In this document: positions 9,601 to 16,196 of the stretch, piece by piece
How the letters are laid out: each line of letters starts with the position of its first letter
How positions within the stretch are numbered: position 1 is the first letter of the stretch
Source: GCA-2693325 sp036343635
GTDB lineage: Bacteria > Latescibacterota > UBA2968 > UBA8231
NCBI GenBank assembly: GCA_036343635.1
Contig: JAYYVF010000082.1
Span: 1-50,512, forward strand
Length of the DNA: 50,512 bases
Direction of reading: 5' to 3'
Program-made: the position numbers and the translations under genes
Notes under the pieces: generated by a model
What the model saw: the letters and a program-made list of their open reading frames with translations, nothing else
Databases searched by the model: none
Told to the model about the DNA's origin: nothing

Positions 9601-11605
9601 TACTATTGAGTATGCGCCCGATGGAGGAATACCACTTGTACGTAATCTGCGTCGGAGGTTGGTCGATCAGCAGGTGACGTTAACCAATCTGGAGGCGGGA
9701 ACAGACTATACCGCTTTTATTACGCTTCGAGACGTTAATCAAAATGAAACACCAGTTCCTTTTCAAGTAAACTTCACTACGGACGCAGAGCCGGACCGGA
9801 CTCCACCACGATTGATTGTTAATCCATATGTGAAGGTATTAGGGGATGAGAGCGCTATTATCGCATGGGAAACTGACGAACTTGCTGATTCGTTTGTCGA
9901 TTTCGATACGACTCCGTATATGGGACTTGTGACTGGAGATCCGCTTTATAAGACAGAGCACGAGATTCGGTTAACTAATCTCCAGCCGGGAATGACGTAT
10001 TTTTTCCGTGCGGGTTCATCTGATCGGGCTCAAAATGGTCCAAGTGAATCTGAGCCTACCGTGTTTACCACCCTAACGGATCCAGATTTGGAATCTCCAG
10101 CTGTTCCTTCTGGAATTACAGTTTTGGCGGGTCCAAGTGCTGCATTGCTGGAGTGGGAACCTTCTGAAGCGGTGGATTTTGGAAGCTATACGGTCTATCG
10201 TGAAAATTCCCGTCGTCGATATGTTGCTGTGGCAACTGGTTTGGTTGAACCACGTTATTTGGATGAGAGTCTCGAAAATGGAAAAACTTACAGATACCGC
10301 GTAACGGCTTCAGATGCACAGTATCCGGCAAATGAAAGTCCTCAATCTGAAAAGTTTTCCGTTGTTCCAGATGCAAATATATTGGGCGATCCACCTACAA
10401 TTTTTGGTTTGGAAATGGGAGTTGGCGAAACGCACCCTATCGTGGTTGTTTCCAATACTGCAGGTACGGGTGATGGGACAAATATTACTTACACTGTGCA
10501 AATTTCGACGGAAGAAGATTTTTCCACCATTGTTGATAGGGAAGGTGGTCTCGAAGAGAATGCATCGGGATTGACTCGCTGGAGAGTGACTCGTTCGCTT
10601 GATCCAAACACTCCTTATTGGTACCGAGTTAGAAGTAACGATGGGCGTTTTGATGGTGTGTGGAGTGAGGCCATAGATCTAAAAGCTGGTGATGCTCAAC
10701 CAACTGAAAATAGCGAAGATTTTGATGGTGATGGTCTGGTTAGTTTTCGAGATTTCTTTGCTCTTGCAAGCGGTTATGGTAGTAACGATGCAGTGTTGGA
10801 TTTGAATGCGGGAGGTACTGTTGATGAAGAAGACGTTCAGTTGTTCAAAGGGCGTTTCGGTCGATCCTCTGGGGTAAAATCAGCGGCCTTGAAAAGAGTC
10901 GAGGTTGCGGACGGATCATATGTTCAAATGACTGCTGAGGCGACTTCATCCGATCGTATTACACTTAGGATCGATTTAAAGGGTATTGAAAGACTTAGCG
11001 GTTATGGACTTAATGTTTCTGCTGATCCACCGATATTAAAATATTTAGGCAGAGCGGATTCATCTGGTTTGGGTGGAAGAAAAGGAAGTATAAGTGTTGT
11101 ACATGATGGCGCAGTTTTGGCTGTTGCAGAGCATTTGCGCGGCTTACGCCGGCCTATAGATGTCGAAGATGGTTGGTCGATTGAATTACTCTTCTCTTTG
11201 GAAGGGCGACCTCAGGATGTTGAGCTGAGCATGGATGAAGGTTATATAGGTATAGGACGTGGAGAGATTCTTCAAATACAGAAGGTGGATAATGCGCGTG
11301 TCTTGCCCTATGTCTACGCTCTTTATCCAAATTATCCAAATCCATTTAATCCGATGACCACGATTCGGTTTTCGATACCTAAATCAGGAAGTGACAACCC
11401 TCATAATCCGGTAATGATCGAGTTATATAATACAATTGGGCAAATGATTCGCTCTTGGGATTTTTCGAACTTACCGATGGGCTATCATAATCTTTTATGG
11501 GATGGCCAAGATAAAGATGGTCGACCCGTAGCAAGTGGTGTTTATTTCATTCGTATGCGCGCAGAAAATTTTGTGCAAGTTAGGAAGGCGACTCTTTTAC
11601 GCTGA
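2..11605 (+). CDS. Giant modular secreted/surface protein (cadherin-like, FG-GAP, fibronectin-III, dockerin-like, T9SS-type C-terminal domain), 5' end cut
   Basis: The frame is open from base 2, so the true start and any signal peptide lie outside the window; at least 3,867 residues are visible. Order of modules by nucleotide position: near-identical cadherin-like repeats (2-604); an Ig-like domain (about 605-885); FG-GAP/VCBS calcium-binding repeats of the DxDGDGxxD type (about 950-1900 and 2330-3590), interrupted by a second Ig-like domain (about 1960-2250); an MBG-like and a PKD-like segment (about 3900-4390); cadherin-like repeats (4390-4960); a long fibronectin-III-like array (about 4960-10690); a dockerin-like EF-hand pair (about 10720-10870, DFDGDGLVSFRDFF); a cohesin-like beta domain; and a terminal sorting domain (about 11310-11602, YPNYPNPFNP, GVYFIRM). 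That tail matches type IX secretion C-terminal domains, so export to the cell surface is inferred. The probable role is adhesion or matrix binding; no enzyme domain was seen. I found only three cysteines by eye. Confidence 0.9.
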   Translation, partial: DGSATSSAATVSITVNAVNDAPVPTAQSVSVNEDTQLSITLAGTDPEGNNITAYALASNPSKGTASLSGNTVTYTPSSNFNGSDSFTFTTSDANATSSAATVSITVNAVNDTPVATSRSVSVEEDVQSPITLTGSDIDGDNLTYALASSPSKGTASLSGNTVTYTPNTNYSGSDSFTFKVSDGSATSSAATVSITVEAALLKFAMNVISNEPVAVEFRETISGWGSQNVSVHGSQHGRLDGSYSGSSGKAFNFQTSDTFFPGEKIAISISSGLTNGDGEKQSRPYLWSYVRPTSSSPAKFDVAMHDLEARSSDTRAFALGDLDGDGYLDVVAGNHEQSGRAYFFNGLDWFVRDVSQGSNGPVRAVLLADWDNDGDLDGVLGMDGSNHLLLKNNGQPTPVGVGNLANNADTRGMAIGDIDGDGDIDLITANFGSENLIYVNNGSFNFASPIVLDNSGDSTMDLAMADLDADGDLDVVTAENGSVNKIFGNDSAGVFSAAGSVVDQGAGSAENSTQTYAVKISDIDGDGEPDGVFGNYNTPNTVFLSKTDTWSSIGSTTMQTARLELGDLDGDGDQDVVVGNYNKKNQVYLFDPSATNKFVVRDLHSDVDNTWALGLGDLDHDGDLDVLTTATGGQGQSVNRIYYNSSSPLAPRIVSVSPAPWSSKSAKNTGIGVVFSESVNGSGGIVAHGSQSGRVAGSVTGNGTGSRGLVPQTPFFPGETVSYTLSSTLVSVANNQPLAAGIIGQYQTKTEAAPAQFDRNLLTVGSEANNTNRLAVADVNGDGRLDVVSGNGGSDTRVYFGEGNGAFEDLWKLHESNGVNGGSTGKAHLYFNDTNAKTKEEFIEISRQRCESGLEDGSSSPCIGFVVNYTNAEKTTPAHSKFKLPGGSLFESETRDAYLMTNAGLRRRVGPGGETKSLSDLVVADVTGDGHIDILSVRDQQAVRIYAGNGNGSYSSFVGMNGFVRPTRALAVGDVDLDGDLDLIEGNDGALSRYYLNGGSGNYGNGHNLNDVARKTQVMVVADVNGDGQPDVIEGNDQSVDRIYWGSFKKTSSALFRRSENISDGSFRTRSISVGDLNADGLADLIVGHKDAADQVFVNSLDGSGLGLKNVIGSNSSPTSSVVLGDVDGDGDLDVLRGLYGQLSLCHLNDGTGVFGPDRPTDGVVHNTTSFALGDIDGDGDIDLAEGIYGERNRLHFNSTEVNATRIVFSTQPGGARYGLPFERPPVVTAQNLNGVTASNLNGLSVELKSSVGNVSNGVVKMTGGVAIFDELTLGIVSSDVTLTATTSVSGLGAETSAKFSVDRAPVSFSVVPKKIGYSGSTVVPKVLTDPPDISFSTKLEGIRGYPKAPGNYRLEVVSTDQNYIGQETLIFTIEPPPAPRATLVSSTTSGPIPLEVEFQGKSSGYFETKSLDTGAGQIIDMTGGGKTTVVYDKPGVYTVVYQVSGPGGKAAAELTIDVAGPPKPQAIPNGVTVEDSPLSIDLAGVDVQSGRWTVYGADPELVESIKVAGDLVTFVPVPDAFGSTDVQVIRTSSLGLTAKQVISLTWTPKDDPPTFNEMPSVFSADEDENLRIDVGKFANDIDSEVGEFKWSIEGYDNALVNSVVVKGSSLMVTPKPDKVGQTKAILRVVDPTSGAEAKQPVNLVWIPINDPPTEPVVGSPANGATEVPLSTMLSWKAEDPDGDLLVYDVFFGEEGKKPEASLGQKAMNFSAVAMKPGTAYVWRVVVRDPSGETTQATARFSTEADKVAPRIRGLTAAVVDEGARIVWETDEEAKFTLSYVSKSSKDGSPPDVGQITDPVYRNSFEVNLPTLQPATFYSLTVVATDRFGNTSKPASGGLRTLAAPDLIAPVITPGSVQVNGISEEGAWVRWATDELSSATLSYELIESDPKDTEGTGSKSGVVESITLARSHALQLNGLKSASLYSFEVFSTDASGNISSAVIGGFKTALGADVIPPTFARAPDIQAQVEEAKIAFRADEVVVAEVRYDVDDSPQDGRVVLSSAPSQGHFLTVEGLEPATKYTYQVAIEDLGGNQTLSKVRSFQTRAAPDKTEPFVEGWRVVPSTERAVLEFAFDEPISASVSWWPEADAENILFLDITDPSPRHSVSLGNLEAATVYRYEITATDAAGNTAAPVSDGFETEAAPDTESPVVLNALVDAQRLESTVLRVDLDEVATLKVDWELTGLPEGVESGSATIGQINSQLSSDLVDAHRISLTKLVPGGYYKALFVAIDPYENMTKGEVLFRAPLRPDTEPPQLLRLPSVLSVSEAGARIGVKYNEDVQLSVRYYLSEDPSAPEIRNFAKPQKKHAFKLNGLQSGVEYTVELLGRDAADLTNERSLSFVTLTEKDDSPPVFTKLPWVESADLAGLRLGLELDEPVVATLNLQSVENPEETHSLSAVERAKSHALEITGLSSGTQYNYVLDVDDANRNRTTKRGQVRTLKKIVAPRIVEGPTRQQVTDDRAWIAFKTNVPARAEISYFQDETPEDVQIENPSTRDKQHVVQLTNLLPGSGYQYSVIAIDDKSGLESELVTGSFRTVEGPDETPPKIQGAPTVASIADMRAKIVWRTDEPSDSRVQLTDPEGQIRLFGDAATTAEHVVELTNLDPGTTYDYTVFSRDLVGNETASSLLSLITLAAPDESPPKFARKPILRTIAQDQVVLAFSADEPASATVEVGTTSTFELGTRTLADQVLNHEVLIDGLLPGTEYFLRVGLTDALGNGPTYAPVVGVITALAPDEIPPQILTGPFSPPATQSEVVIEWTTDEPATRAVRYWIEGQPETTAFVEEGALAQHHRLVLSNLEPGTTYEYVASSVDKVRNGPVESGVGRFRTASRPQLPSFTVEPVAEVDESSGTITWQTNVPSNTVVDIGFDNEYGQRIEKGELVQDHELVISNLEAGQKYHFKVTSTDMSGNVLSTDPKGYEMHSRDLTFRTLAKADVQPPRLIENPTTVWTDKSVVVSWETDEASTSRIEWIALSKGVSNAPTEGFVEDNQMLFGHSLTLTGLSPRTLYLVRVISEDAAGNQMIWEPGSTAKLIAKRAFDKGLRTMASGKITQPPGGAGLFVTDSFPDTRFPVITSGPRVREKTSESVTIEWHTDELSDSFVLFGAQEDSLQEEVGSAQDVQLHSVTLTNLDPGTSYFFRAASTDPSGNGATESGIAVATTSAGADLTPPAYLSDPDIVLTTDVQATIAWTSDEAAAATIEYAPDGGIPLVRNLRRRLVDQQVTLTNLEAGTDYTAFITLRDVNQNETPVPFQVNFTTDAEPDRTPPRLIVNPYVKVLGDESAIIAWETDELADSFVDFDTTPYMGLVTGDPLYKTEHEIRLTNLQPGMTYFFRAGSSDRAQNGPSESEPTVFTTLTDPDLESPAVPSGITVLAGPSAALLEWEPSEAVDFGSYTVYRENSRRRYVAVATGLVEPRYLDESLENGKTYRYRVTASDAQYPANESPQSEKFSVVPDANILGDPPTIFGLEMGVGETHPIVVVSNTAGTGDGTNITYTVQISTEEDFSTIVDREGGLEENASGLTRWRVTRSLDPNTPYWYRVRSNDGRFDGVWSEAIDLKAGDAQPTENSEDFDGDGLVSFRDFFALASGYGSNDAVLDLNAGGTVDEEDVQLFKGRFGRSSGVKSAALKRVEVADGSYVQMTAEATSSDRITLRIDLKGIERLSGYGLNVSADPPILKYLGRADSSGLGGRKGSISVVHDGAVLAVAEHLRGLRRPIDVEDGWSIELLFSLEGRPQDVELSMDEGYIGIGRGEILQIQKVDNARVLPYVYALYPNYPNPFNPMTTIRFSIPKSGSDNPHNPVMIELYNTIGQMIRSWDFSNLPMGYHNLLWDGQDKDGRPVASGVYFIRMRAENFVQVRKATLLR
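950..3590 (+). repeat. Fourteen FG-GAP/VCBS-type calcium-binding repeats (protein level)
   Basis: I count fourteen copies of a D-x-D/N-x-D-G-x-x-D motif within the giant protein, for example GDLDGDGYLDVVAGN near 957, GDIDGDGDIDLITAN near 1249, ADVNGDGRLDVVSGN near 2330 and GDIDGDGDIDLAEG near 3520. Seven lie before the second Ig-like domain and seven after it. Seven is the usual blade number of an integrin-alpha-like beta-propeller, so two propellers are a reasonable inference. The motif loops normally bind calcium. The repeats are conserved at protein level but have diverged at DNA level. Confidence 0.85.
5230..10080 (+). repeat. Array of about sixteen fibronectin-III-like modules, roughly 300 bp each
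   Basis: Each module of about 95-105 residues starts with a linker of the form A-P-D-x-x-P-P, continues with W-x-T-D-E-P/A in the second strand and ends with an L-x-P-G-T-x-Y motif followed by D-x-x-G-N. Module starts are near 5238, 5536, 5855, 6150, 6436, 6754, 7043, 7330, 7627, 7914, 8208, 8505, 8811, 9205, 9499 and 9790. Two further, more diverged fn3-like domains follow to about 10690. The pattern resembles the N-terminal domain of purple acid phosphatases and other bacterial fn3 spacers. It likely forms a long stalk that holds the propellers away from the cell. Confidence 0.8.
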
Positions 11606-11724
11606 AGATTTTTGTTATTTGTGCCGATATAAATGAGATTAGAATAGTTACTCCATTAGAAATTTTTTTATTTCAGTGTGTCTGATTGGTAGGCTTCGAT
11701 TGAGACAAACAGATAGCGTGGCAA

Positions 11725-13704
11725 ATGGGGTTTCCCCCGGCTGCGAAGAGGAAAATTTGTCCGGTGTATTATTCCCTCGTCTTAATTAAATTAGTCTTTG
11801 CAAGTCTATACGCAACTTCGTCGGTTTATGGGCAATCGGAGGTGCTATTCGCTATAGATGCCAGTTCAGCTAAAATTGTAAAAGTTGATTTGGAAACAGG
11901 AACGCGAGTATCATCTTTTACTCCGCCGCTATTGTGCCGGACGGAGGGTGCCTGTGGTTTGGCCTACAGTGGCTATTCTCTTTTTATGGTTGATTCGACA
12001 GATCCTGACGGGATTGTGTACGAGATGTCTCCTGAAGACGGCACCGTCTGGAATACCTTGCCTGTTCCATCTACCAGTATAGATGCCCTGGCCTATGCGG
12101 AACAGACTCTTTTTGCTCTAAATTTTTCAGATGACGAAATTTATGCTATAGATCCTTTCGGTGGTTCAGTCTTACGGACTTTAATTCCCGGAGTGGATTT
12201 GGTTGGAGGTTTGGCTGCTGGCAATAGTTTGTTGTATGCAACTCGGATTCGACCGCCAGCTGTATTTTCTTTGGGTTTAGATGATGGGCGTTTGTTGCAA
12301 GAATGGGTAGCACCTGGGAATTTGCCAACGGGACTTGGATTGGTTAGAAACAAACTATATGTTGGCGATTATATTACGGGACGTGTCTCTACTATTTCTA
12401 TGGATGTGGATAATACTCAAGGTCAGTTGGATCTAGATCTCGGTGATATTGCTGCAATTGCCGCTGGTCCGGTTGGTGGCGTGATTCCATATGAAATTCG
12501 TCTATCTAGGTCTGTAGAGATATTACGTGATGATGGTCGGGTAGATTTAGAGCTAGAGGCCGGACTGTATGATGTAGAAGGAAGAGTCCTTTACACGAAT
12601 AATAGTAGTGTTTTACGTTGGGTTTTTTCGGGTGATCTAGAAGACACCTTGGATATTTCTGTTACAGAAGGTGTGGTAAGGTTACCACTTGATCTTGATG
12701 CCGGTGTCCAATTTTCCGTTCGTGTCGAGTTGCCGGGATTGGATTCTCCGGAACTTAGCCTTCGTGTGGTCTCGCCCACTGTAAGGGTCGGCTTAGATTT
12801 TATTTCAAGTGAAACAGAACCGGGAGTATTGGAAGTTCGTGCAAAATTATTTGATGCAGCTGATCTTTTAGCTGAAGCCGACACAAGTGATGTCTTTTTT
12901 GAACTTTTAGGTGGACGCGCATTGTTAATAGCCCCTTCGGTTGTGACTGCTAAAAATGGTATGGCCAGTACCTGGATTTATACAGATGGACGAGATACGG
13001 ATATACCAATTCGAGTTGGGGTCAGGTCGGTGGAGGCATTTGCTACGCACAAGATTGAGACAATGGGGGAATTTGTAATTGATCATAGTCATGTTGTTAT
13101 AACCAGTCAGCGAGTAGCTGGGCGTGATAATATACCACCTTCCAAGGTTATGGGATTACGTGCACGTGGTATATCAGATGACCGCATAGAGATAAATTGG
13201 GATCTGATTCCTGAAGACGGTATGTCTTATTGGATCCCGAGTAATCGAAAGTTTATTCTTCGTGAGGGTATTGAAGGTTACCGGATTTTTCGCGCAGAGG
13301 GTGAAGGGCGCTTTGCTCCCATAGCTTTTGTTCCTCCAGGCACAAACACTTATCAGGATGTAGTAGAGGCTGGAGGTGGCTTTTATCGGTATGTTGTTGT
13401 TTCTTCTGATATTGATAATTGGCGAGCGCCGAATATATCACCCGGTAGTCCCGAAGATATTGCTCGAAGAGTTGCTATGGTTGTTATCGGTCAAGATGAA
13501 GATGGAAACGAAATAAGGGGCCTATTCGATAATGACTTAGATGTGGATCTGGATGATTTCTTCCTTTTTGTTGATGTTTTTGGAACACGTATCTCTACTC
13601 CAGAATTTTCTGGTCAATTCGACCTTGACAGAGATGGCGCGGTAGATTTGGATGATTTTTTTATGTTTGCCGATGACTTTGGTCGGCAGGCAACGTTGCG
13701 ATAG
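11725..13704 (+). CDS. Secreted beta-propeller protein with fibronectin-III and dockerin-like C-terminus
   Basis: 659 residues. The N-terminus has a long signal peptide ending near YGQ (about residue 37), so the protein should be exported. Residues about 38-260 read as repeated strands of the form LFAIDxxxxxI..., a WD/NHL-like propeller. Residues about 265-450 are Ig-like beta domains, and about 470-590 a fibronectin-III-like domain. Residues about 599-659 hold two EF-hand-like repeats, each with DLDDFF (DNDLDVDLDDFF and DRDGAVDLDDFF), typical of dockerin type I. Unlike its upstream neighbour it lacks the YPNPFNP sorting tail. The start is uncertain: ATG 11725 has a poor ribosome site, and an in-frame GTG at 11764 would give a shorter signal peptide. 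It lies 119 bases after the giant gene, possibly co-transcribed. The function is unknown; a structural or binding role is likely. Confidence 0.8.
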   Translation: MGFPPAAKRKICPVYYSLVLIKLVFASLYATSSVYGQSEVLFAIDASSAKIVKVDLETGTRVSSFTPPLLCRTEGACGLAYSGYSLFMVDSTDPDGIVYEMSPEDGTVWNTLPVPSTSIDALAYAEQTLFALNFSDDEIYAIDPFGGSVLRTLIPGVDLVGGLAAGNSLLYATRIRPPAVFSLGLDDGRLLQEWVAPGNLPTGLGLVRNKLYVGDYITGRVSTISMDVDNTQGQLDLDLGDIAAIAAGPVGGVIPYEIRLSRSVEILRDDGRVDLELEAGLYDVEGRVLYTNNSSVLRWVFSGDLEDTLDISVTEGVVRLPLDLDAGVQFSVRVELPGLDSPELSLRVVSPTVRVGLDFISSETEPGVLEVRAKLFDAADLLAEADTSDVFFELLGGRALLIAPSVVTAKNGMASTWIYTDGRDTDIPIRVGVRSVEAFATHKIETMGEFVIDHSHVVITSQRVAGRDNIPPSKVMGLRARGISDDRIEINWDLIPEDGMSYWIPSNRKFILREGIEGYRIFRAEGEGRFAPIAFVPPGTNTYQDVVEAGGGFYRYVVVSSDIDNWRAPNISPGSPEDIARRVAMVVIGQDEDGNEIRGLFDNDLDVDLDDFFLFVDVFGTRISTPEFSGQFDLDRDGAVDLDDFFMFADDFGRQATLR

Positions 13705-13771
13705 AATGTTAAAGCAAAGATCAAAACGCGTTGTTATGTGTTAAATTCTGTTTCTTCCAATGTAATTTTTG

Positions 13772-14947
13772 CTAATGATGGAAAAGGCGGATTCCCGAAT
13801 TAATCATTAGCATGCCGTATTCATTAACTGCTTGAATAACATCGTCATCACGTACGGAACCACCAGCTTGAATAATATATTCTACACCTGAACGAGATGC
13901 ACGATCGATGTTGTCTCGGAAGGGGAAGAATGCATCTGAACTTAGTGCAACCCCAGACATCTGGTCTAAATATTGGCGTTTTTCTTCAGATGAGATAAGA
14001 TCAGGTACTCGTTCGAAATTTGTGCGCCATGCAGCCAATTCGTTAGGCGTGGCTTCTTCCTGAAGATATATGTCAATAGCATTAACTTTTTCAGCACGTT
14101 TTACGTTTTTTTTAAATTGCATTGATGTCACATTGGGATGCTGTCGTAAATACCAATTGTCGGCCTTGCTGCACGCCAAGCGCACGCAGTGTACTCGAGA
14201 TTGTTGACCGGCTCCGATACCGATGATCTGACCATCTCGCGCTAATGTGACAGAATTAGATTGCGTATATTTTACGGCGATAGTTGCAACAGTTAGGTCT
14301 CGTTTAGCTTCATCGGAAAGATCTATTCGCGCACTCACTCTGTCGTCAAAAAAATCATCGGTAGGCACAAAGTTGTTACGGGTTTGCTCTAAGGTTATAC
14401 CAAAGACTTCACGTATTTCATTCTGATCTGGAACAAATTCTGGGTCAATTTGAAAAATAGGATAGTTTCCTCCTTTTTTTGCTTTAAGCAATTCGAAAGC
14501 TTCAGATTCAAATCCTGGTGCGATTATTCCATCTGAAACTTCTCTTTGTATAATTTTGGCTGTAGCTAAATCAACGACGTCGCTCAAAGCAATCCAATCG
14601 CCAAAAGAAGCAAGTCTGTCCGCCCCTCGGGCACGTGCATAGGCTGTTGCCAGGGGGGTTAACTCTAAATCATTTACAAAATATGAAGTGGCTAGATCTT
14701 TGTTGAGTGGAACGCCGACCGCTGCTCCAGCAGGTGATACATGTTTAAAGGAAGCCGCAGCGGGCATATTAAGAGCTTGTTTAAGTTCTTGAACCAACGG
14801 CCACGAGTTTAATGCATCCATTAAATTGATGTAACTTGGAGATCCATTTAGGACATTAATGGGTAGGTTTTTCTCGCTACGCATGAAAAAACTTGCTTCG
14901 GTTTGATGCGGGTTACATCCATAGCGCATAATCCCAGGTGACGGCAT
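13772..14947 (-). CDS. purH: Stand-alone AICAR formyltransferase (PurH C-terminal domain only)
   Basis: 391 residues matching the AICAR transformylase half of PurH, which transfers a formyl group from 10-formyl-tetrahydrofolate to AICAR in the penultimate step of IMP synthesis. Visible motifs are MRYGCNPHQ at the N-terminus, the catalytic KHVSPAG (Lys-His pair), GIGAGQQSRVHC and SSDAFFPFRDNIDRA. The N-terminal IMP cyclohydrolase (MGS-like) domain of the usual bifunctional enzyme is absent, and the protein starts exactly at the transformylase domain, so IMP cyclohydrolase must be encoded elsewhere. The C-terminus, ending IRLFHH, is close to the end of human ATIC (RLFHH) as I recall it. The start is supported by AAGGAG five bases before ATG 14947. 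It is divergent from dapA and convergent with the dockerin-like gene. Confidence 0.9.
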   Translation of the reverse strand: MPSPGIMRYGCNPHQTEASFFMRSEKNLPINVLNGSPSYINLMDALNSWPLVQELKQALNMPAAASFKHVSPAGAAVGVPLNKDLATSYFVNDLELTPLATAYARARGADRLASFGDWIALSDVVDLATAKIIQREVSDGIIAPGFESEAFELLKAKKGGNYPIFQIDPEFVPDQNEIREVFGITLEQTRNNFVPTDDFFDDRVSARIDLSDEAKRDLTVATIAVKYTQSNSVTLARDGQIIGIGAGQQSRVHCVRLACSKADNWYLRQHPNVTSMQFKKNVKRAEKVNAIDIYLQEEATPNELAAWRTNFERVPDLISSEEKRQYLDQMSGVALSSDAFFPFRDNIDRASRSGVEYIIQAGGSVRDDDVIQAVNEYGMLMINSGIRLFHH

Positions 14948-15001
14948 AGTTTCTCCTTTTGCATTTCTATAGCATCAATTTTTATGATTGATGCCATTTT
15001 G

Positions 15002-15031
15002 TTGACAAATGTACGTAGTCTATTGTAATAT
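15002..15031 (+). promoter_or_regulatory. Candidate sigma-70 promoter for dapA-dapB
   Basis: TTGACA (15002-15007) and TAATAT (15026-15031) are separated by 18 bases, in the 200-base divergent gap before dapA. Transcription would begin near 15038, giving a leader of about 110 bases. Only the sequence match supports this. Confidence 0.5.
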
Positions 15032-15150
15032 GTATGTTCTTGTATGAGAATCTTATGGTCGCAAAAGTACCTACTTTTGGCAATAGCAGAGCCCAAAATT
15101 GCATCGTGCACTAAGAGCTCTGTCCCATGTTTCACGTGAGAGTAAAAAAC

Positions 15151-16188
15151 ATGTTCAAAGGATGTCATACGGCACTAATAACACCTATGCGGGGTGATGG
15201 AAGTGTAGACTATGAAGGGTTAGAGCGTCTAGCAGAGTTTCAGATTTCCAATGGTATTTCCGGTATCCTGGCTGTTGGAACAACTGGTGAAAGCCCAACG
15301 TTACTTTGGGATGAACACAACGAGGTTATTGAGCGTACGGTTCTATTAGCTAAAAACCGTTGTTTGTCCATTGCTGGAACGGGTAGTAATTCTACTAAAG
15401 AGACGCTGGAAGGTAGCGAGCATGCTTCGCATGTAGGTGCAGATGCAGTCTTACTTGTAGACCCATACTACAACGGTCCATCTTCGTTAGAAATTCGACG
15501 AGAATATGTTGAGCCTGTAGCGCGTGAATTCCCGAATGTTCAAGTGATACCCTATGTTATACCCGGTCGGACAGGGGCTATGCTACAGGTAGAAGATCTT
15601 GCCATCTTAAAGGAGCAGTATCCGAATGTTTCGTGCGTTAAGGAAGCTACTGGAGATTTGGATAATATGGCTAAAACTCGTCGAATCTGTGGCGAAAAAT
15701 TTACAATAATGTCGGGTGATGATGACAAAACTGTTACCATGATGAAACGAAGTGATATTCGTGCGTCAGGTGTCATTTCTGTGATGTCCAATATTTTTCC
15801 AGGGCCAATACAACGCCTAACCGAACTGTTAATTGATGAAAAGAATGATGAGGCTGACAAATTGGCTCAATCCTTGGCTCCTCTTTTTTCCTGTGTGGGT
15901 GTAAATACGATTGAAACTACCTTGTTTGGAGATGTGGAATGCAGGGCGCGAAATCCATTGGCGGTCAAATCTCTCATGAATATTCTTGGTATGCCGTCAG
16001 GTCCAACTCGAAGGCCGCTGGGTAAAATGACGAAAAAGGGTATACATGTCGTGCTTGATGCTGCCCGTCAGGTCCAGGAAAATGATCCGTCCTTGTTGGC
16101 GCCTATTGGTGATTTTTTCAATATAGATGTTGAGGCACGTTTGGCGGATGAGCGTTTAATTCATGGATTGATATACGAGACGTATTAG
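15151..16188 (+). CDS. dapA: 4-hydroxy-tetrahydrodipicolinate synthase (DapA), C-terminally extended
   Basis: It condenses pyruvate with aspartate-semialdehyde in lysine and diaminopimelate synthesis. It has the TIM-barrel family motifs GTTGESPTL, DPYYNGPSS, PYVIPGRTG (catalytic Tyr and substrate-binding Arg) and CVKEATGDL, whose Lys at residue 164 would form the Schiff base. I start at ATG 15151 (MFKGCHTALITPM) because DapA proteins begin at this point; the frame also has an ATG at 15127. This gives 345 residues, about 50 longer than the usual 290-300. The extra part is at the C-terminus (from about KSLMNILGMPSGPTRRPLG onward). dapB follows after 8 bases, and the pair confirms the assignment over other members of the DHDPS family. 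Confidence 0.9.
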   Translation: MFKGCHTALITPMRGDGSVDYEGLERLAEFQISNGISGILAVGTTGESPTLLWDEHNEVIERTVLLAKNRCLSIAGTGSNSTKETLEGSEHASHVGADAVLLVDPYYNGPSSLEIRREYVEPVAREFPNVQVIPYVIPGRTGAMLQVEDLAILKEQYPNVSCVKEATGDLDNMAKTRRICGEKFTIMSGDDDKTVTMMKRSDIRASGVISVMSNIFPGPIQRLTELLIDEKNDEADKLAQSLAPLFSCVGVNTIETTLFGDVECRARNPLAVKSLMNILGMPSGPTRRPLGKMTKKGIHVVLDAARQVQENDPSLLAPIGDFFNIDVEARLADERLIHGLIYETY

Positions 16189-16196
16189 GAGTTGTG

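Noticed and set aside
845..11345. Many open frames of 60-145 codons on the opposite strand of the giant gene
   Set aside because: They mirror the repeats and codon bias of the real gene, have no ribosome sites and no recognisable domain.
10720..13704. Cellulosome
   Set aside because: Dockerin-like repeats occur, but there are no glycoside hydrolases and no clear scaffoldin; such repeats are common in non-cellulosomal FCB surface proteins.
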